DNA from: Bacteroidota bacterium
GTDB taxonomy: Bacteria; Bacteroidota; Bacteroidia; Chitinophagales; Saprospiraceae
Direction of reading: 5' to 3'
Assembly: GCA_029557915.1 (NCBI GenBank)
Contig: JAKQHS010000181.1
Span: 1 to 32,388, forward strand
Length of the DNA: 32,388 bases
In this document: positions 8,053 to 14,948 of the stretch, one piece after another
How the letters are laid out: the number at the start of each line of letters is the position of its first letter
Numbering within the stretch: position 1 is the stretch's first letter
The notes under the pieces: model-generated
What the model saw: the letters and a program-made list of their open reading frames with translations, nothing else
What the model was told of the DNA's origin: nothing
Database searches by the model: none
Program-made: the position numbers and the translations under genes

Positions 8053-8189
8053 TTTTGTTTAAAAGGAGTGCCGGGAATGGGATTTGAACCTGCCTTCGCG
8101 ACGCTGCGGCTGGGATGCTCTACCGCAGAGGGTCTGGAACAATATGAGTTTTGTTTTAAAAGGAAGAGCCGAGAATGGGATTTGAACCC
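8053..8189 (-). repeat. Tandem direct repeat covering tRNA 3' halves and flanks (about 97-bp period)
   Basis: Bases 8053-8090 and 8149-8189 are near-copies. Both run from a TTTTGTTT(T)AAAAGGA flank into the T-arm complement AATGGGATTTGAACC. The match extends outside the mature tRNA, so a unit of tRNA plus trailer was probably duplicated in tandem, giving the intact tRNA-Thr gene and a decayed copy. Confidence 0.7.
8069..8132 (-). pseudogene. Decayed tRNA-like copy next to tRNA-Thr
   Basis: On the minus strand the D-arm (CTCTGCGGTAGAGC) and the T-loop with acceptor 3' half (GGTTCAAATCCCATTCCCGGCA) are recognisable. The anticodon arm does not fold into a five-pair stem, two T-stem pairs are broken, and the 5' acceptor strand expected as TGCCGGGA is absent. 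A functional cloverleaf cannot be drawn. The likely origin is duplication of the neighbouring tRNA-Thr unit; a separate, independently decayed tRNA is the alternative. Confidence 0.65.
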
Positions 8190-8238
8190 ACGGCCTGCTG
8201 ATTACGAATCAGCTGCTCTACCGCTGAGCTATCTCGGC
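8168..8238 (-). tRNA. tRNA-Thr(CGU)
   Basis: A 71-nt cloverleaf can be drawn on the minus strand. The seven-pair acceptor stem is GCCGAGA/TCTCGGC, the D-stem GCTC/GAGC, and the anticodon stem GCTGA/TCAGC with loop TTCGTAA. The T-arm is GTGGG-TTCAAAT-CCCAT with one G-T pair. The anticodon CGT reads ACG, so the charge is threonine. CCA is not encoded and must be added after transcription. Confidence 0.93.
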
Positions 8239-8259
8239 TTAAAAGAAACAAACCGGGCG

Positions 8260-8267
8260 CAAAGCTA
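8260..8267 (-). promoter_or_regulatory. Possible -7 box upstream of tRNA-Thr (TAGCTTTG)
   Basis: On the minus strand TAGCTTTG matches TAnnTTTG exactly and lies 21 bases before the tRNA 5' end, a fitting distance. No TTTG is found at the -33 spacing, so the call rests on one box. Confidence 0.4.
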
Positions 8268-8437
8268 ATGCACAGGCTCCATATAGGGTCAGGATTGGGG
8301 TAAAATGTATGGCAGCCCGGTTGAAAACCTGAAGAATTACCCTTCGGGGTGAGCGCCGGATGAAAAAAGTTGGTCAAATTTAAGCCTTCTTTTAAACCAA
8401 TCCTTCCGAACTCCATCCAATCCATTGTAAACTAAAT

Positions 8438-9409
8438 ATGAAAAACATGAAAACTCTTTTGAACTTCTGGCTCCTGCTTTTACTGGTATCCTCGCAGTTC
8501 CAGGTCCGGGCTCAGTCCTCGGACGATAGGGATTCCACCGGCCTTCCCGGGGACCAATTCAGCCTTCAGGGCGCTTTGGAAATGTTTAAAAAAGCCTCCT
8601 CTCCGGAGGAGTTTGAAAAACTGATCAATACCGAAAATAACCATGTCAACAATCTGGACCTCAATGGCGACGGCGACATCGATTATGTAAAGGTGATTGA
8701 CCATATGGACCAGGACGTGCATGCCCTGGTTTTGCAGGTCGCCGTTTCGGCCAATGAAAACCAGGATATCGCGGTCATCGAGATTGAAAAAAACGGGACG
8801 GAATCCGCCGTATTGCAAATCATCGGTGATGAAGAAATCTATGGGGAAGCCGTAATCATGGAACCCCAGGGCGAGGAAGGAAAAGAAAAATCCCGGAAAG
8901 GGCCAAGCCTGCTTGAGGACGATGCGATCGTAATAAACGTTTGGTTTTGGCCTTCGGTGCGTTATATCTACGCTCCTGTGTACCGGCCTTGGGCATCACC
9001 CTGGTACTGGGGATATTATCCGAACTGGTGGAGACCCTGGAGGCCTTTGGGATGGCATGTCTGGCATCCGTTCCGGGTCCATTATCACGTGGGTTATGTC
9101 TTTGCACCCACCCACCGGGTCGTTCGCGCACACCGGGTTTATACCCCGGTAAGAGTGACCTCGGTCACCGTAAAAACCAGAAATCACCAGGCCGTCAGCA
9201 ACTACAGGGTCAACCGGTCAAAAACCACGGTGACCGCGACCCGGGGCAATAATCAGGTCAAAGCTTCCCGGACCCAAACTACGGTGTCCGGTAAAAAAGG
9301 GAATACCCGGGGGACGGCTACCAGGACCTCAACGACCGTCTCCGGTAAAAAGGGCAATACCAAGGTAAACGCCACTAAAACCAGGACTTCCGTCAGGAAG
9401 AGGAATTGA
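8438..9409 (+). CDS. Secreted protein with EF-hand-like loop, aromatic region and basic repeat tail
   Basis: A 323-residue exported protein of unknown function with signal peptide (about 1-25, ending VRAQ). Residues 40-140 form a compact domain with an EF-hand-like loop, DLNGDGDIDYVK (74-85); it lacks the usual Glu at position 12. Residues 169-222 are very rich in Trp, Tyr, Pro and His (WYWGYYPNWWRPWRP). The last ~60 residues are basic and made of three 18-residue repeats (263-316). I recall the N-terminal domain from many Bacteroidota genomes as an uncharacterised family, but cannot name it. A surface or matrix-associated role is inference. It is transcribed alone and converges on the next gene with a bidirectional terminator between them. 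Confidence 0.7.
   Translation: MKNMKTLLNFWLLLLLVSSQFQVRAQSSDDRDSTGLPGDQFSLQGALEMFKKASSPEEFEKLINTENNHVNNLDLNGDGDIDYVKVIDHMDQDVHALVLQVAVSANENQDIAVIEIEKNGTESAVLQIIGDEEIYGEAVIMEPQGEEGKEKSRKGPSLLEDDAIVINVWFWPSVRYIYAPVYRPWASPWYWGYYPNWWRPWRPLGWHVWHPFRVHYHVGYVFAPTHRVVRAHRVYTPVRVTSVTVKTRNHQAVSNYRVNRSKTTVTATRGNNQVKASRTQTTVSGKKGNTRGTATRTSTTVSGKKGNTKVNATKTRTSVRKRN
9224..9385 (+). repeat. Three 54-bp in-frame repeats (18 residues each)
   Basis: The units start at residues 263, 281 and 299 of the secreted protein and share TTV......GN.....T.T; the second and third share TTVSGKKGNT exactly. The DNA is correspondingly repetitive (GTCTCCGGTAAAAA-like segments), so copy number could vary by slippage or recombination. 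Confidence 0.75.
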
Positions 9410-9430
9410 TTTGGGAAAAAGCAAAAAGCA

Positions 9431-9488
9431 GGGGGTGTCTCGAACGACAAAAAGAAAGGGGGTATCTTTCAAGACACCCCCTTTCTTT
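9431..9488. terminator. Bidirectional terminator with alternative stems
   Basis: AAAGAAAGGGGGT (9451-9463) pairs perfectly over 13 bases with its complement at 9476-9488 around a 12-nt loop. On the minus strand the stem runs into a T-rich tract, as in an intrinsic terminator for the 9500-10057 gene. GGGGGTGTCT (9431-9440) can instead pair with 9472-9481, which excludes the first stem. The site lies between two convergent genes. Confidence 0.7.
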
Positions 9489-9499
9489 AAGAAGCACAA

Positions 9500-10057
9500 T
9501 TATCTTACCTCAAAATCTTTCGTAAACACTCGTCCGGAAAGGCTGACGTCAAAATAATAATTTCCGGGTTCGAGTTTTTCCAGGTTAAACCGGCGGGTAA
9601 CGCTGACCTGGTTGTTGAACCGCTCGGAATGAGCCACATCGCCCTGTGCATTCCGGATGCTCAGGACGGCTTTGTTGCCCTGGGTCATCAGGTTGCAATC
9701 CAGTTTGTCATCATGGATCTTGACCACCGGTTTAAAGATGATTTCAGAATCCTTGCTGAAAAGGAAGCCTTTTGAAATCGACAGACGCTGGATGCTTATT
9801 TTCTGATCGTCGTTGATTTCCATGACATATTCTCCGTCGGGTACGTATTTCAGATTGTATTTGGTGGATTGTTTGATGCTTTCGCTGACCAGCACGTTCC
9901 CGTTCACTTCCCGGATGGTGACGTCGATCACAGGCGATTTCCATTTATTTTTTTCAACAATGATCAGCTTGGTGCCGGAAAGGATTCTCACCGGTATTTC
10001 AGCGGACAGCCCGGTATTCACCGCGGCGAAAAGGATTAAAAACAACAGGTTTTTCAT
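9500..10057 (-). CDS. Secreted beta-sandwich protein of unknown function
   Basis: A 185-residue exported protein with signal peptide MKNLLFLILFAAVNTGLSA. The rest alternates strands and turns and contains two related segments, VPDGEYVMEI and LEPGNYYFDV. This turn-strand pattern is common in Bacteroidota secreted beta-sandwich domains and T9SS-tail-like folds. I do not recognise a specific family. The frame extends to 10153, but ATG10057 gives a clean signal peptide. It is probably periplasmic or surface-exposed; no partner is evident. Confidence 0.65.
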   Translation of the reverse strand: MKNLLFLILFAAVNTGLSAEIPVRILSGTKLIIVEKNKWKSPVIDVTIREVNGNVLVSESIKQSTKYNLKYVPDGEYVMEINDDQKISIQRLSISKGFLFSKDSEIIFKPVVKIHDDKLDCNLMTQGNKAVLSIRNAQGDVAHSERFNNQVSVTRRFNLEKLEPGNYYFDVSLSGRVFTKDFEVR

Positions 10058-10599
10058 AATAATAGGATTTTTAAGTTTATTTAAATCATTCCAAGTGACC
10101 GGAGCCGACAACGAAAGGGCTGCACACGGCATAACCCAGCCGGGTGCATACACGTCGTTACCGGACGATGCACGGATTTAGAGAAATTCTTTCCAATAAA
10201 AATTTAAGGAGTCTTTGCTGTTTGGATCAGAACAACCGGAGAATATGCCCTATCCCCGTTTTATAAACCTGTTCTGTTCCGATTTAGAGGAGTCAAACAA
10301 CAATAATGATGACAAGTTTACATAAAAGGTTGCATGCTTGTCAAGTATTAACGGCCCGGAAAAGGAGTTTATTCGACAAAAATGGATTTTAAACCCGATC
10401 ATAGACCAATCCACCGCAGAAATACGTGATCCTTCCGGGCCCTTGTCCTGCAAGGGCTGATAAACTCCTCCTCCGGGGCGGCAGAGGTTTAAAAAAATAC
10501 AGGCATTAAAATTTATTTAAAATTTTTTAGCCCCTGCCTGTAACCTTTGTGTTAATTTCCTGTATTCATTTCAGAACTAACAACGAGCAAGGGGTTTAC
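10058..10599. other. Long intergenic region upstream of the sigma-factor gene
   Basis: No credible gene is seen in these 542 bases. A 67-codon frame on the minus strand (10453-10250) lacks a signal, a domain or a plausible start context. The region holds a large inverted repeat (10354-10372 with 10460-10479) enclosing a perfect hairpin (10439-10457), then an AT-rich stretch (10491-10530). A TAACCTTTG string at 10537-10545 is one base longer than the -7 consensus and 55 bases before the sigma-factor ATG. It could hold a small RNA or a sigma autoregulation site, but neither is demonstrated. Confidence 0.5.
10354..10479. repeat. Inverted repeat with ~19-20 base arms and internal hairpin
   Basis: The left arm 10354-10372 (GCCCGGAAAAGGAGTTTAT) matches the reverse complement of 10460-10479 (GCCCCGGAGGAGGAGTTTAT) except for one extra base and two substitutions. 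Inside lies GCCCTTG (10439-10445) paired perfectly with CAAGGGC (10451-10457) around TCCTG. The whole could fold as one long RNA stem or be the remnant of a small non-autonomous element. Confidence 0.65.
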
Positions 10600-11130
10600 A
10601 TGTCGGATGGGGTAATCATGCAGCAGGTGAAAGCGGGTGACCTGTCACAGGCTTCAGTCCTTTTCCGGAAATACCACCGCAAAATTTATTATTTCCTCGG
10701 GAAAATGAGCGGGGATTACCACGCGGCAGAAGACCTCACCCAAAACGTATTTGTCAAGATGATCCAGTACAAAAACAGTTATAATCCTGAAATGAACTTC
10801 GAATCCTGGATATACCGGATCGCCCGGAACAGTTACCTGGATCATGTCCGCCAGAAAAAAAACCTGGTGTATACGGACCTGGAGCCCTTCCAACAGCTGA
10901 GTGAGAAGGATGAGGCTAATCCGGAAGAACAATACGACCGGCTTCACCAGGCGCTGGCCGGCCTGCCTTCGGATGACCGCGAAGTTCTGGTCCTCACCCG
11001 GTTTCAGAAAATGAAATACCAGGAAGTCGCTGCCATCCTCGGTACGACGGAATCCAATGTCAAAGTAAAAGTGTTCCGCGCCCTGGAAAAACTAAGAACC
11101 TCTTTTTTTCAACTCGAATCAAACCAGTGA
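10600..11130 (+). CDS. RNA polymerase sigma factor, ECF type
   Basis: A 176-residue sigma-70 family factor of the extracytoplasmic-function class. Region 2 covers about residues 15-85, with HAAEDLTQNVFVKM (core binding) and FESWIYRIARNSYLDHVR (-10 recognition). Region 4 covers about 115-170, with LPSDDREVLVLTRF and the helix-turn-helix YQEVAAILGTTESNVKVKVFRALEKL. The frame extends to 10549; ATG10600 is preferred because it begins at the normal N-terminus and AAGGGG lies six bases upstream. Its stop overlaps the start of the anti-sigma-like gene by one base (TGATG), so the two are translationally coupled, the usual layout for a sigma factor and its controller. Confidence 0.9.
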   Translation: MSDGVIMQQVKAGDLSQASVLFRKYHRKIYYFLGKMSGDYHAAEDLTQNVFVKMIQYKNSYNPEMNFESWIYRIARNSYLDHVRQKKNLVYTDLEPFQQLSEKDEANPEEQYDRLHQALAGLPSDDREVLVLTRFQKMKYQEVAAILGTTESNVKVKVFRALEKLRTSFFQLESNQ

Positions 11131-11906
11131 TGAACGAACAGGACCTGATCAGGGAGAAACTCATCGATTATATTGATGGACGCTTGCCCGAAGCGGAAAA
11201 GGGGGAAATCCAACGTACGCTGGATGAAAATCCCGCCGTGCGGGAAGAATACGAACAACTGAGGATCCTGCTGCACGGGCTGGAAGAGGAACTCCCTGGG
11301 ATCCCTTCACAGAAACTCATTGGCCGCTTCGAAGACTGGCTGGACGGCTACCGGTCCCAGGCCAGGCCTGAATCCAAATCCCTGTTTTTTTCCACCTGGT
11401 TCAAGCTTGCGGCCTCTCTCTTGCTGCTGGTCCTTGCGGGTGGAGGCGGTTATCTGATCAAATCCGCCCTGGATCAGAGGGCTGAGGTGGCGAAGCTGCA
11501 AAAGGAACTGGCCGAAACCAAAAGCCTGGTCCTGAATCAGCTCCAGGACAAACAATCAGCCAGTCAGCGCATCCTGGGGGTTTATGCGGCCAACGAACTG
11601 CACACGGCCGACGATGAAATCATAAAAGTCCTGGCCAAAGCCATGGAGGAGGATCCGAGTTCCAATGTCCGGATGGCGGCCCTGGAAGCCCTCAGCAGGT
11701 TTTACCAGGACGAACGGGTGAGAACCCTGTTGATCGGCTCCCTGAACCGCCAAACCGACCCGGTAGTCCAGATCGCCCTGATCCAGTGGCTGGTCCAGAT
11801 GAAAGAAAAGTCCATCCTGCAGGACCTTGAGAAAATTACCCGCGGCAATTCACCGGTGAAAGCGGTGAAGGACGAGGCTTATAAAGGCATATTCAAGTTA
11901 ACTTAA
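11130..11906 (+). CDS. Membrane anti-sigma-like protein with HEAT-like C-terminal domain
   Basis: A 258-residue single-pass membrane protein. The N-terminal ~55 residues are short and acidic, with the LIDYIDGRLPEAEKGEIQ pattern of Bacteroidota anti-sigma factors, and should face the cytoplasm. The membrane helix is at about 90-111 (FKLAASLLLLVLAGGGGYLI). A short coiled coil follows (about 115-140), then an alpha-helical HEAT-like domain (about 145-258) with SNVRMAALEALSRF and DPVVQIALIQWLV, expected in the periplasm. Anti-sigma activity is inferred from coupling to the sigma gene and the N-terminal pattern. The HEAT part is a plausible protein-binding sensor in place of the small-ligand domains seen in other anti-sigma factors. 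Confidence 0.78.
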   Translation: MNEQDLIREKLIDYIDGRLPEAEKGEIQRTLDENPAVREEYEQLRILLHGLEEELPGIPSQKLIGRFEDWLDGYRSQARPESKSLFFSTWFKLAASLLLLVLAGGGGYLIKSALDQRAEVAKLQKELAETKSLVLNQLQDKQSASQRILGVYAANELHTADDEIIKVLAKAMEEDPSSNVRMAALEALSRFYQDERVRTLLIGSLNRQTDPVVQIALIQWLVQMKEKSILQDLEKITRGNSPVKAVKDEAYKGIFKLT

Positions 11907-11954
11907 TATACATTCCATCACTTTCTAAACTCAAATTTTTAAAAACAACCAAAC

Positions 11955-12734
11955 ATGAATACTGGAAAAATACTGTTTACCCTCTGCCTCCTGGGCATGG
12001 CCGCAGCCTTGCAAGCTCAGGAATACAAAGTTGCCAAGACTTCAGGCCGCCTGGAACTGCACATCGGCAACGTCACGGTAGAGGGCCATGCCGGAAATGA
12101 AATCATATTCTCGTCCAAAGACGGGGAAAATGAAAAGGATGAACGCGCAGCCGGACTCGTAGCCATCAATGCCATGGGCATGGAGGACAACACCCGCCTG
12201 GGCATTAATGTTTCAGCCAAGGGCGATGCCTTGGTCGTCAGCCCTCTTTCTAAAACAAAGTCCCCGGAGATCAGGGTCCTGGTACCCAAAGGAGTGATTG
12301 TCTCCTACGATTACGAATCCCAATACGGAGGGAAAGCGAGGTTTAAAAATCTGGAAAACGAGCTGGAGATCTCTGCCACCTACAACGGCATCGAACTGGA
12401 AGGCATTACGGGCCCCGTGACGGTCAAAACCATCTACAGTCCCATTGATGCGGAATTTGCCAACACCGTGAAAGGACCCGTGTCCCTGATATCCATCTAC
12501 AGCACCGTCGATGTCACCCTCCCGCAAAGCCTGAAAGCGGATCTGAGCATGAAAACTTCCTACGGCGAGATGCTGGTCGCGCCAGAGTTTAAGATCGAAA
12601 TCCTCAGACCTTCGGAAAAAGAAGGGGACATGGTCTCCATGGGCGGCAATAAAGTGCAGGGTAAAATCAACGGCGGGGGCATCAAGGTGGATCTCCGGTC
12701 CGACTACAGCAAGATCTACCTGAGAAAAAAATAG
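11955..12734 (+). CDS. Secreted DUF4097-like beta-helix protein (first copy)
   Basis: A 259-residue exported protein with signal peptide MNTGKILFTLCLLGMAAALQAQ. The mature part is a series of short beta strands with repeated rungs of the form ISATYNGIELEGI, VKTIYSPIDAEF, ISIYSTVDVTL and MKTSYGEMLV. This is the ladder pattern of DUF4097/putative-adhesin proteins. It ends DYSKIYLRKK. It lies 48 bases behind the anti-sigma-like gene and 43 before a paralogue, so a four-gene operon is likely. Function is unknown; candidates are envelope sensing or structure under control of the sigma factor. Confidence 0.72.
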   Translation: MNTGKILFTLCLLGMAAALQAQEYKVAKTSGRLELHIGNVTVEGHAGNEIIFSSKDGENEKDERAAGLVAINAMGMEDNTRLGINVSAKGDALVVSPLSKTKSPEIRVLVPKGVIVSYDYESQYGGKARFKNLENELEISATYNGIELEGITGPVTVKTIYSPIDAEFANTVKGPVSLISIYSTVDVTLPQSLKADLSMKTSYGEMLVAPEFKIEILRPSEKEGDMVSMGGNKVQGKINGGGIKVDLRSDYSKIYLRKK

Positions 12735-12777
12735 GATGACCGGACACTGATTTTCTCACCAGAAACAATAAAAATCA

Positions 12778-13515
12778 ATGAAAAAAATACTGTTCCTGCT
12801 CGCAGCGGGCTGGACAAGCCTCTGTCCTGCACAAAGCCCCGTGAATAAATCCATTCCGGTAAATTCCGGGCAAAGCCTGCAGTTGTATTTTGACTACCCC
12901 AACCTCATCCGGGTCAGCAGTTGGGACAAAAATGAAATCCAGATTACCGGATCGGTCAGCATCAACAACGGCGAAAATGATGATGCCTTTGTCCTGACTT
13001 CGGCGGTATCAGGCGGCCAGGTGGTCGTCAAAGGTGAAATCCCCGATATCAAATCCCTGCCCCAGCAGATCACCCTCCGGCGGGGAAATGAAAAAATCGT
13101 ATTCAAAAACAAATCGGAATACGAGAAATACAAGCAGGAGCACGGCGCTTCGTTTGATTTCATGAACAGGGGCTCCGATATCGAAATCAGCCTGGATATC
13201 AAGGTTCCGGCCAGCTTGCCGGTAAGCGTGGAATCGGTATACGGGATCGTGGAATTGAAAAACCTGAAACAATCCATGCCCTTGTCCGCGATCTCCACCT
13301 ATGGAGGTGTGGATGCAGCCCTGCATGCGGCACAGGTGGGGGAATTGTACGCGTCGACCGATTTCGGCCAGATCTATTCCAACCTGGATGTGTCCTTCAG
13401 CGGGGAGGGATTAAAACAAAAGGATTTTCATACCGAGATCATGGCCCGCCCGGGTAAAGGCGCCCGCTACCGTTTTGAATCAAAATACGGGAACGTTTAC
13501 CTCAGAAAGAACTGA
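12778..13515 (+). CDS. Secreted DUF4097-like beta-helix protein (second copy)
   Basis: A 245-residue exported protein (signal peptide MKKILFLLAAGWTSLCPAQ) of the same type as its upstream neighbour. The rungs VSVESVYGIVELKNL and LSAISTYGGVDAAL are followed by a C-terminus SKYGNVYLRKN that parallels the neighbour's DYSKIYLRKK. A lysine- and glutamate-rich insertion near residues 100-125 (NKSEYEKYKQEHG) is absent from the first copy. The two probably arose by duplication and may form a complex. It is the last gene of the sigma-factor locus; the next strong terminator is 300 bases further on. Confidence 0.72.
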   Translation: MKKILFLLAAGWTSLCPAQSPVNKSIPVNSGQSLQLYFDYPNLIRVSSWDKNEIQITGSVSINNGENDDAFVLTSAVSGGQVVVKGEIPDIKSLPQQITLRRGNEKIVFKNKSEYEKYKQEHGASFDFMNRGSDIEISLDIKVPASLPVSVESVYGIVELKNLKQSMPLSAISTYGGVDAALHAAQVGELYASTDFGQIYSNLDVSFSGEGLKQKDFHTEIMARPGKGARYRFESKYGNVYLRKN

Positions 13516-13599
13516 GTACCGGATTCAAGCCGCCTGAACGAACAAGGAAATACCGGACACGGAAAAGTAACCTTTATTCTTTGCCGGAGTTGTCAGGAT

Positions 13600-13782
13600 A
13601 TGTTCCGTCGCTTAACACAATTTTATGATGATTCATCCACCTTTCCCCCTTTTAGGGTGAATGACGAAAAGGATGCGCCGGATACCTTTGACAGAATGAA
13701 AACAGAATTCCTGAAAGCCGGATGGAAAAAAGTTCATAGGCTGGATGGACGCGGGATTCGCCACCCGGAACAGGAAGCATGA
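13600..13782 (+). CDS. Possible small protein of unknown function
   Basis: A 60-codon frame in the 404-base gap between the second DUF4097-like gene and the GSCFA gene. The product (MFRRLTQFYDDSSTFPP..., with FLKAGWKKVHRLDGRGI) has no signal, membrane segment or motif I recognise. Two things give it weak support: a strong terminator starts 33 bases after its stop, and TATTCTTTG, close to a -7 box, lies 20 bases before its ATG. It may be a real small gene, a decayed gene end, or chance. The rest of the gap shows only the terminator and an AAAGATTT/AAATCTTT hairpin at 13902-13921. Confidence 0.25.
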   Translation: MFRRLTQFYDDSSTFPPFRVNDEKDAPDTFDRMKTEFLKAGWKKVHRLDGRGIRHPEQEA

Positions 13783-13814
13783 ACCTTTCGAAATTTAGAG
13801 TGAGTCTTTTCAAT

Positions 13815-13860
13815 AAAAACCCGCAGCCTTCCTAACCCCGGAAAGGTTGCCGGGTTTTTT
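13815..13860. terminator. Intrinsic terminator, usable from both sides
   Basis: AAAACCCG (13816-13823) pairs with CGGGTTTT (13851-13858). The stem continues, after one bulged base, through seven more pairs (13824-13830 with 13843-13849). A run of T (13855-13860) follows on the plus strand and TTTTTATT on the minus strand. It can end transcription from the sigma-factor side and readthrough from the GSCFA gene. Confidence 0.75.
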
Positions 13861-13919
13861 TCTTTAAGGAGCATTCAGGGCATTGATGATTGAAACAGGG
13901 GAAAGATTTTTTCAAATCT

Positions 13920-14879
13920 TTATTCAAGATTTAAGCAGGGATATTTGAATTTGAGATCCTTTGCCCGGGTCTCCATTTTTTCGATAAAGGACTTATGTTC
14001 CGGGCTTCCGGGATGCAAGGGACGATGGGACCTTGCTTCAACCAGCCGGCTCACCTCATCCGCGATTTGCCGCGTTTCTTTTGAAAAATAGGTCGACTGA
14101 AAGCAGGTCCAGATGTATTGAACGGCCTGTTCGTTGGGATGGACCATATCTTCTTTATAAAACCGGTAATCCCGCAGATCGTCGAGGAGGATCTCATAAG
14201 CCGGGAAATAAAAGATGGACTCATTGCGTCGGCAGAGTTGATCCGCGGCCAGCACCAGGGTGGCCTTGCTGATGCTGTTGTCCCCGAAACCTTCTTTGAG
14301 GTAACGAACCGGGCTGACCGTGAGCAGGATTTTTATTCCGGGCCTTCGTTTTAGCAGTTCAGGAAGCCATGATTCCACGGATTGCACCACCTCTTCCACA
14401 TTCATAAACCCTCTTTCAAATTCACTGGTGGGAATCTTGTGACAGTTGGCCACGGCCTGGCCGCTGGCTTTATGTTTGTACCAGATCGCCGTACCCAGGG
14501 TCAGTATCAACACATCCATCCTTTCAAACCGGTCCCGTGCTTCGTGGAGGGAATCATTCATCCTGGAAAGGCAGTCCTCCTGCCGGGGGGAAGAAAAAGA
14601 ACCGTGATGATGTAATCCGTGGACCAGTCCGCGATCATGGATGAGGTCCTGCTCATTCCATGCCGGCCCGTCCAGGATGCGCCTGATCTGCAAGCCGATA
14701 CTTATCGGATTGTACACGATGCCGCAGGGATTGCAGTCGCTGTGAAAGCCGCCTGCCTTGAACCGCAGATGCAGATGCTCGGCGAAACACGAACCGATGC
14801 AAAAGAGCCGGTCCTGGTGTTGGATTTTCCAGGGAGAAGGCGACAGTTTGATTTCGGTTCTAAAAACAGGCCCGGGCAT
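13920..14879 (-). CDS. GSCFA-domain protein (SGNH-hydrolase-like)
   Basis: A 319-residue protein of the GSCFA family, named for a motif found here intact at residues 29-33 in FCIGSCFAEHL. Ser30 would be the nucleophile of an SGNH-type hydrolase and DMVHPN (244-249) supplies the likely Asp/His pair. LTLGTAIWY (126-134) and LLTVSPVRYLKEG (185-197) are other family landmarks. There is no signal peptide, so a cytoplasmic site is expected. The biochemical role is unknown; acyl or acetyl ester chemistry is inferred from the fold. The frame continues to 15179, but that would overlap the divergent gene; ATG14879 begins where family similarity begins. It shares a 69-base divergent promoter region with the protein-protease pair. 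Confidence 0.83.
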   Translation of the reverse strand: MPGPVFRTEIKLSPSPWKIQHQDRLFCIGSCFAEHLHLRFKAGGFHSDCNPCGIVYNPISIGLQIRRILDGPAWNEQDLIHDRGLVHGLHHHGSFSSPRQEDCLSRMNDSLHEARDRFERMDVLILTLGTAIWYKHKASGQAVANCHKIPTSEFERGFMNVEEVVQSVESWLPELLKRRPGIKILLTVSPVRYLKEGFGDNSISKATLVLAADQLCRRNESIFYFPAYEILLDDLRDYRFYKEDMVHPNEQAVQYIWTCFQSTYFSKETRQIADEVSRLVEARSHRPLHPGSPEHKSFIEKMETRAKDLKFKYPCLNLE

Positions 14880-14948
14880 GGCCGCAAGGTAGTTGCATTT
14901 GAGGAGATCCTTTACTTCCTTATTTTGCGCCTTATTTGAAGATTGAAC

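Noticed and set aside
8068-8268. A 66-codon forward frame with peptides such as WDLNPRPADYESAAL
   Set aside because: It is the antisense of the tRNA-Thr gene and its decayed copy, a well-known false ORF type.
9224-9385. Regular repeats considered as a CRISPR array
   Set aside because: They are in frame, contiguous and without unique spacers; they encode 18-residue protein repeats.
10250-10453. A 67-codon minus-strand frame in the gap before the sigma factor
   Set aside because: No signal, domain or start context, and it overlaps the inverted repeat; best seen as chance.
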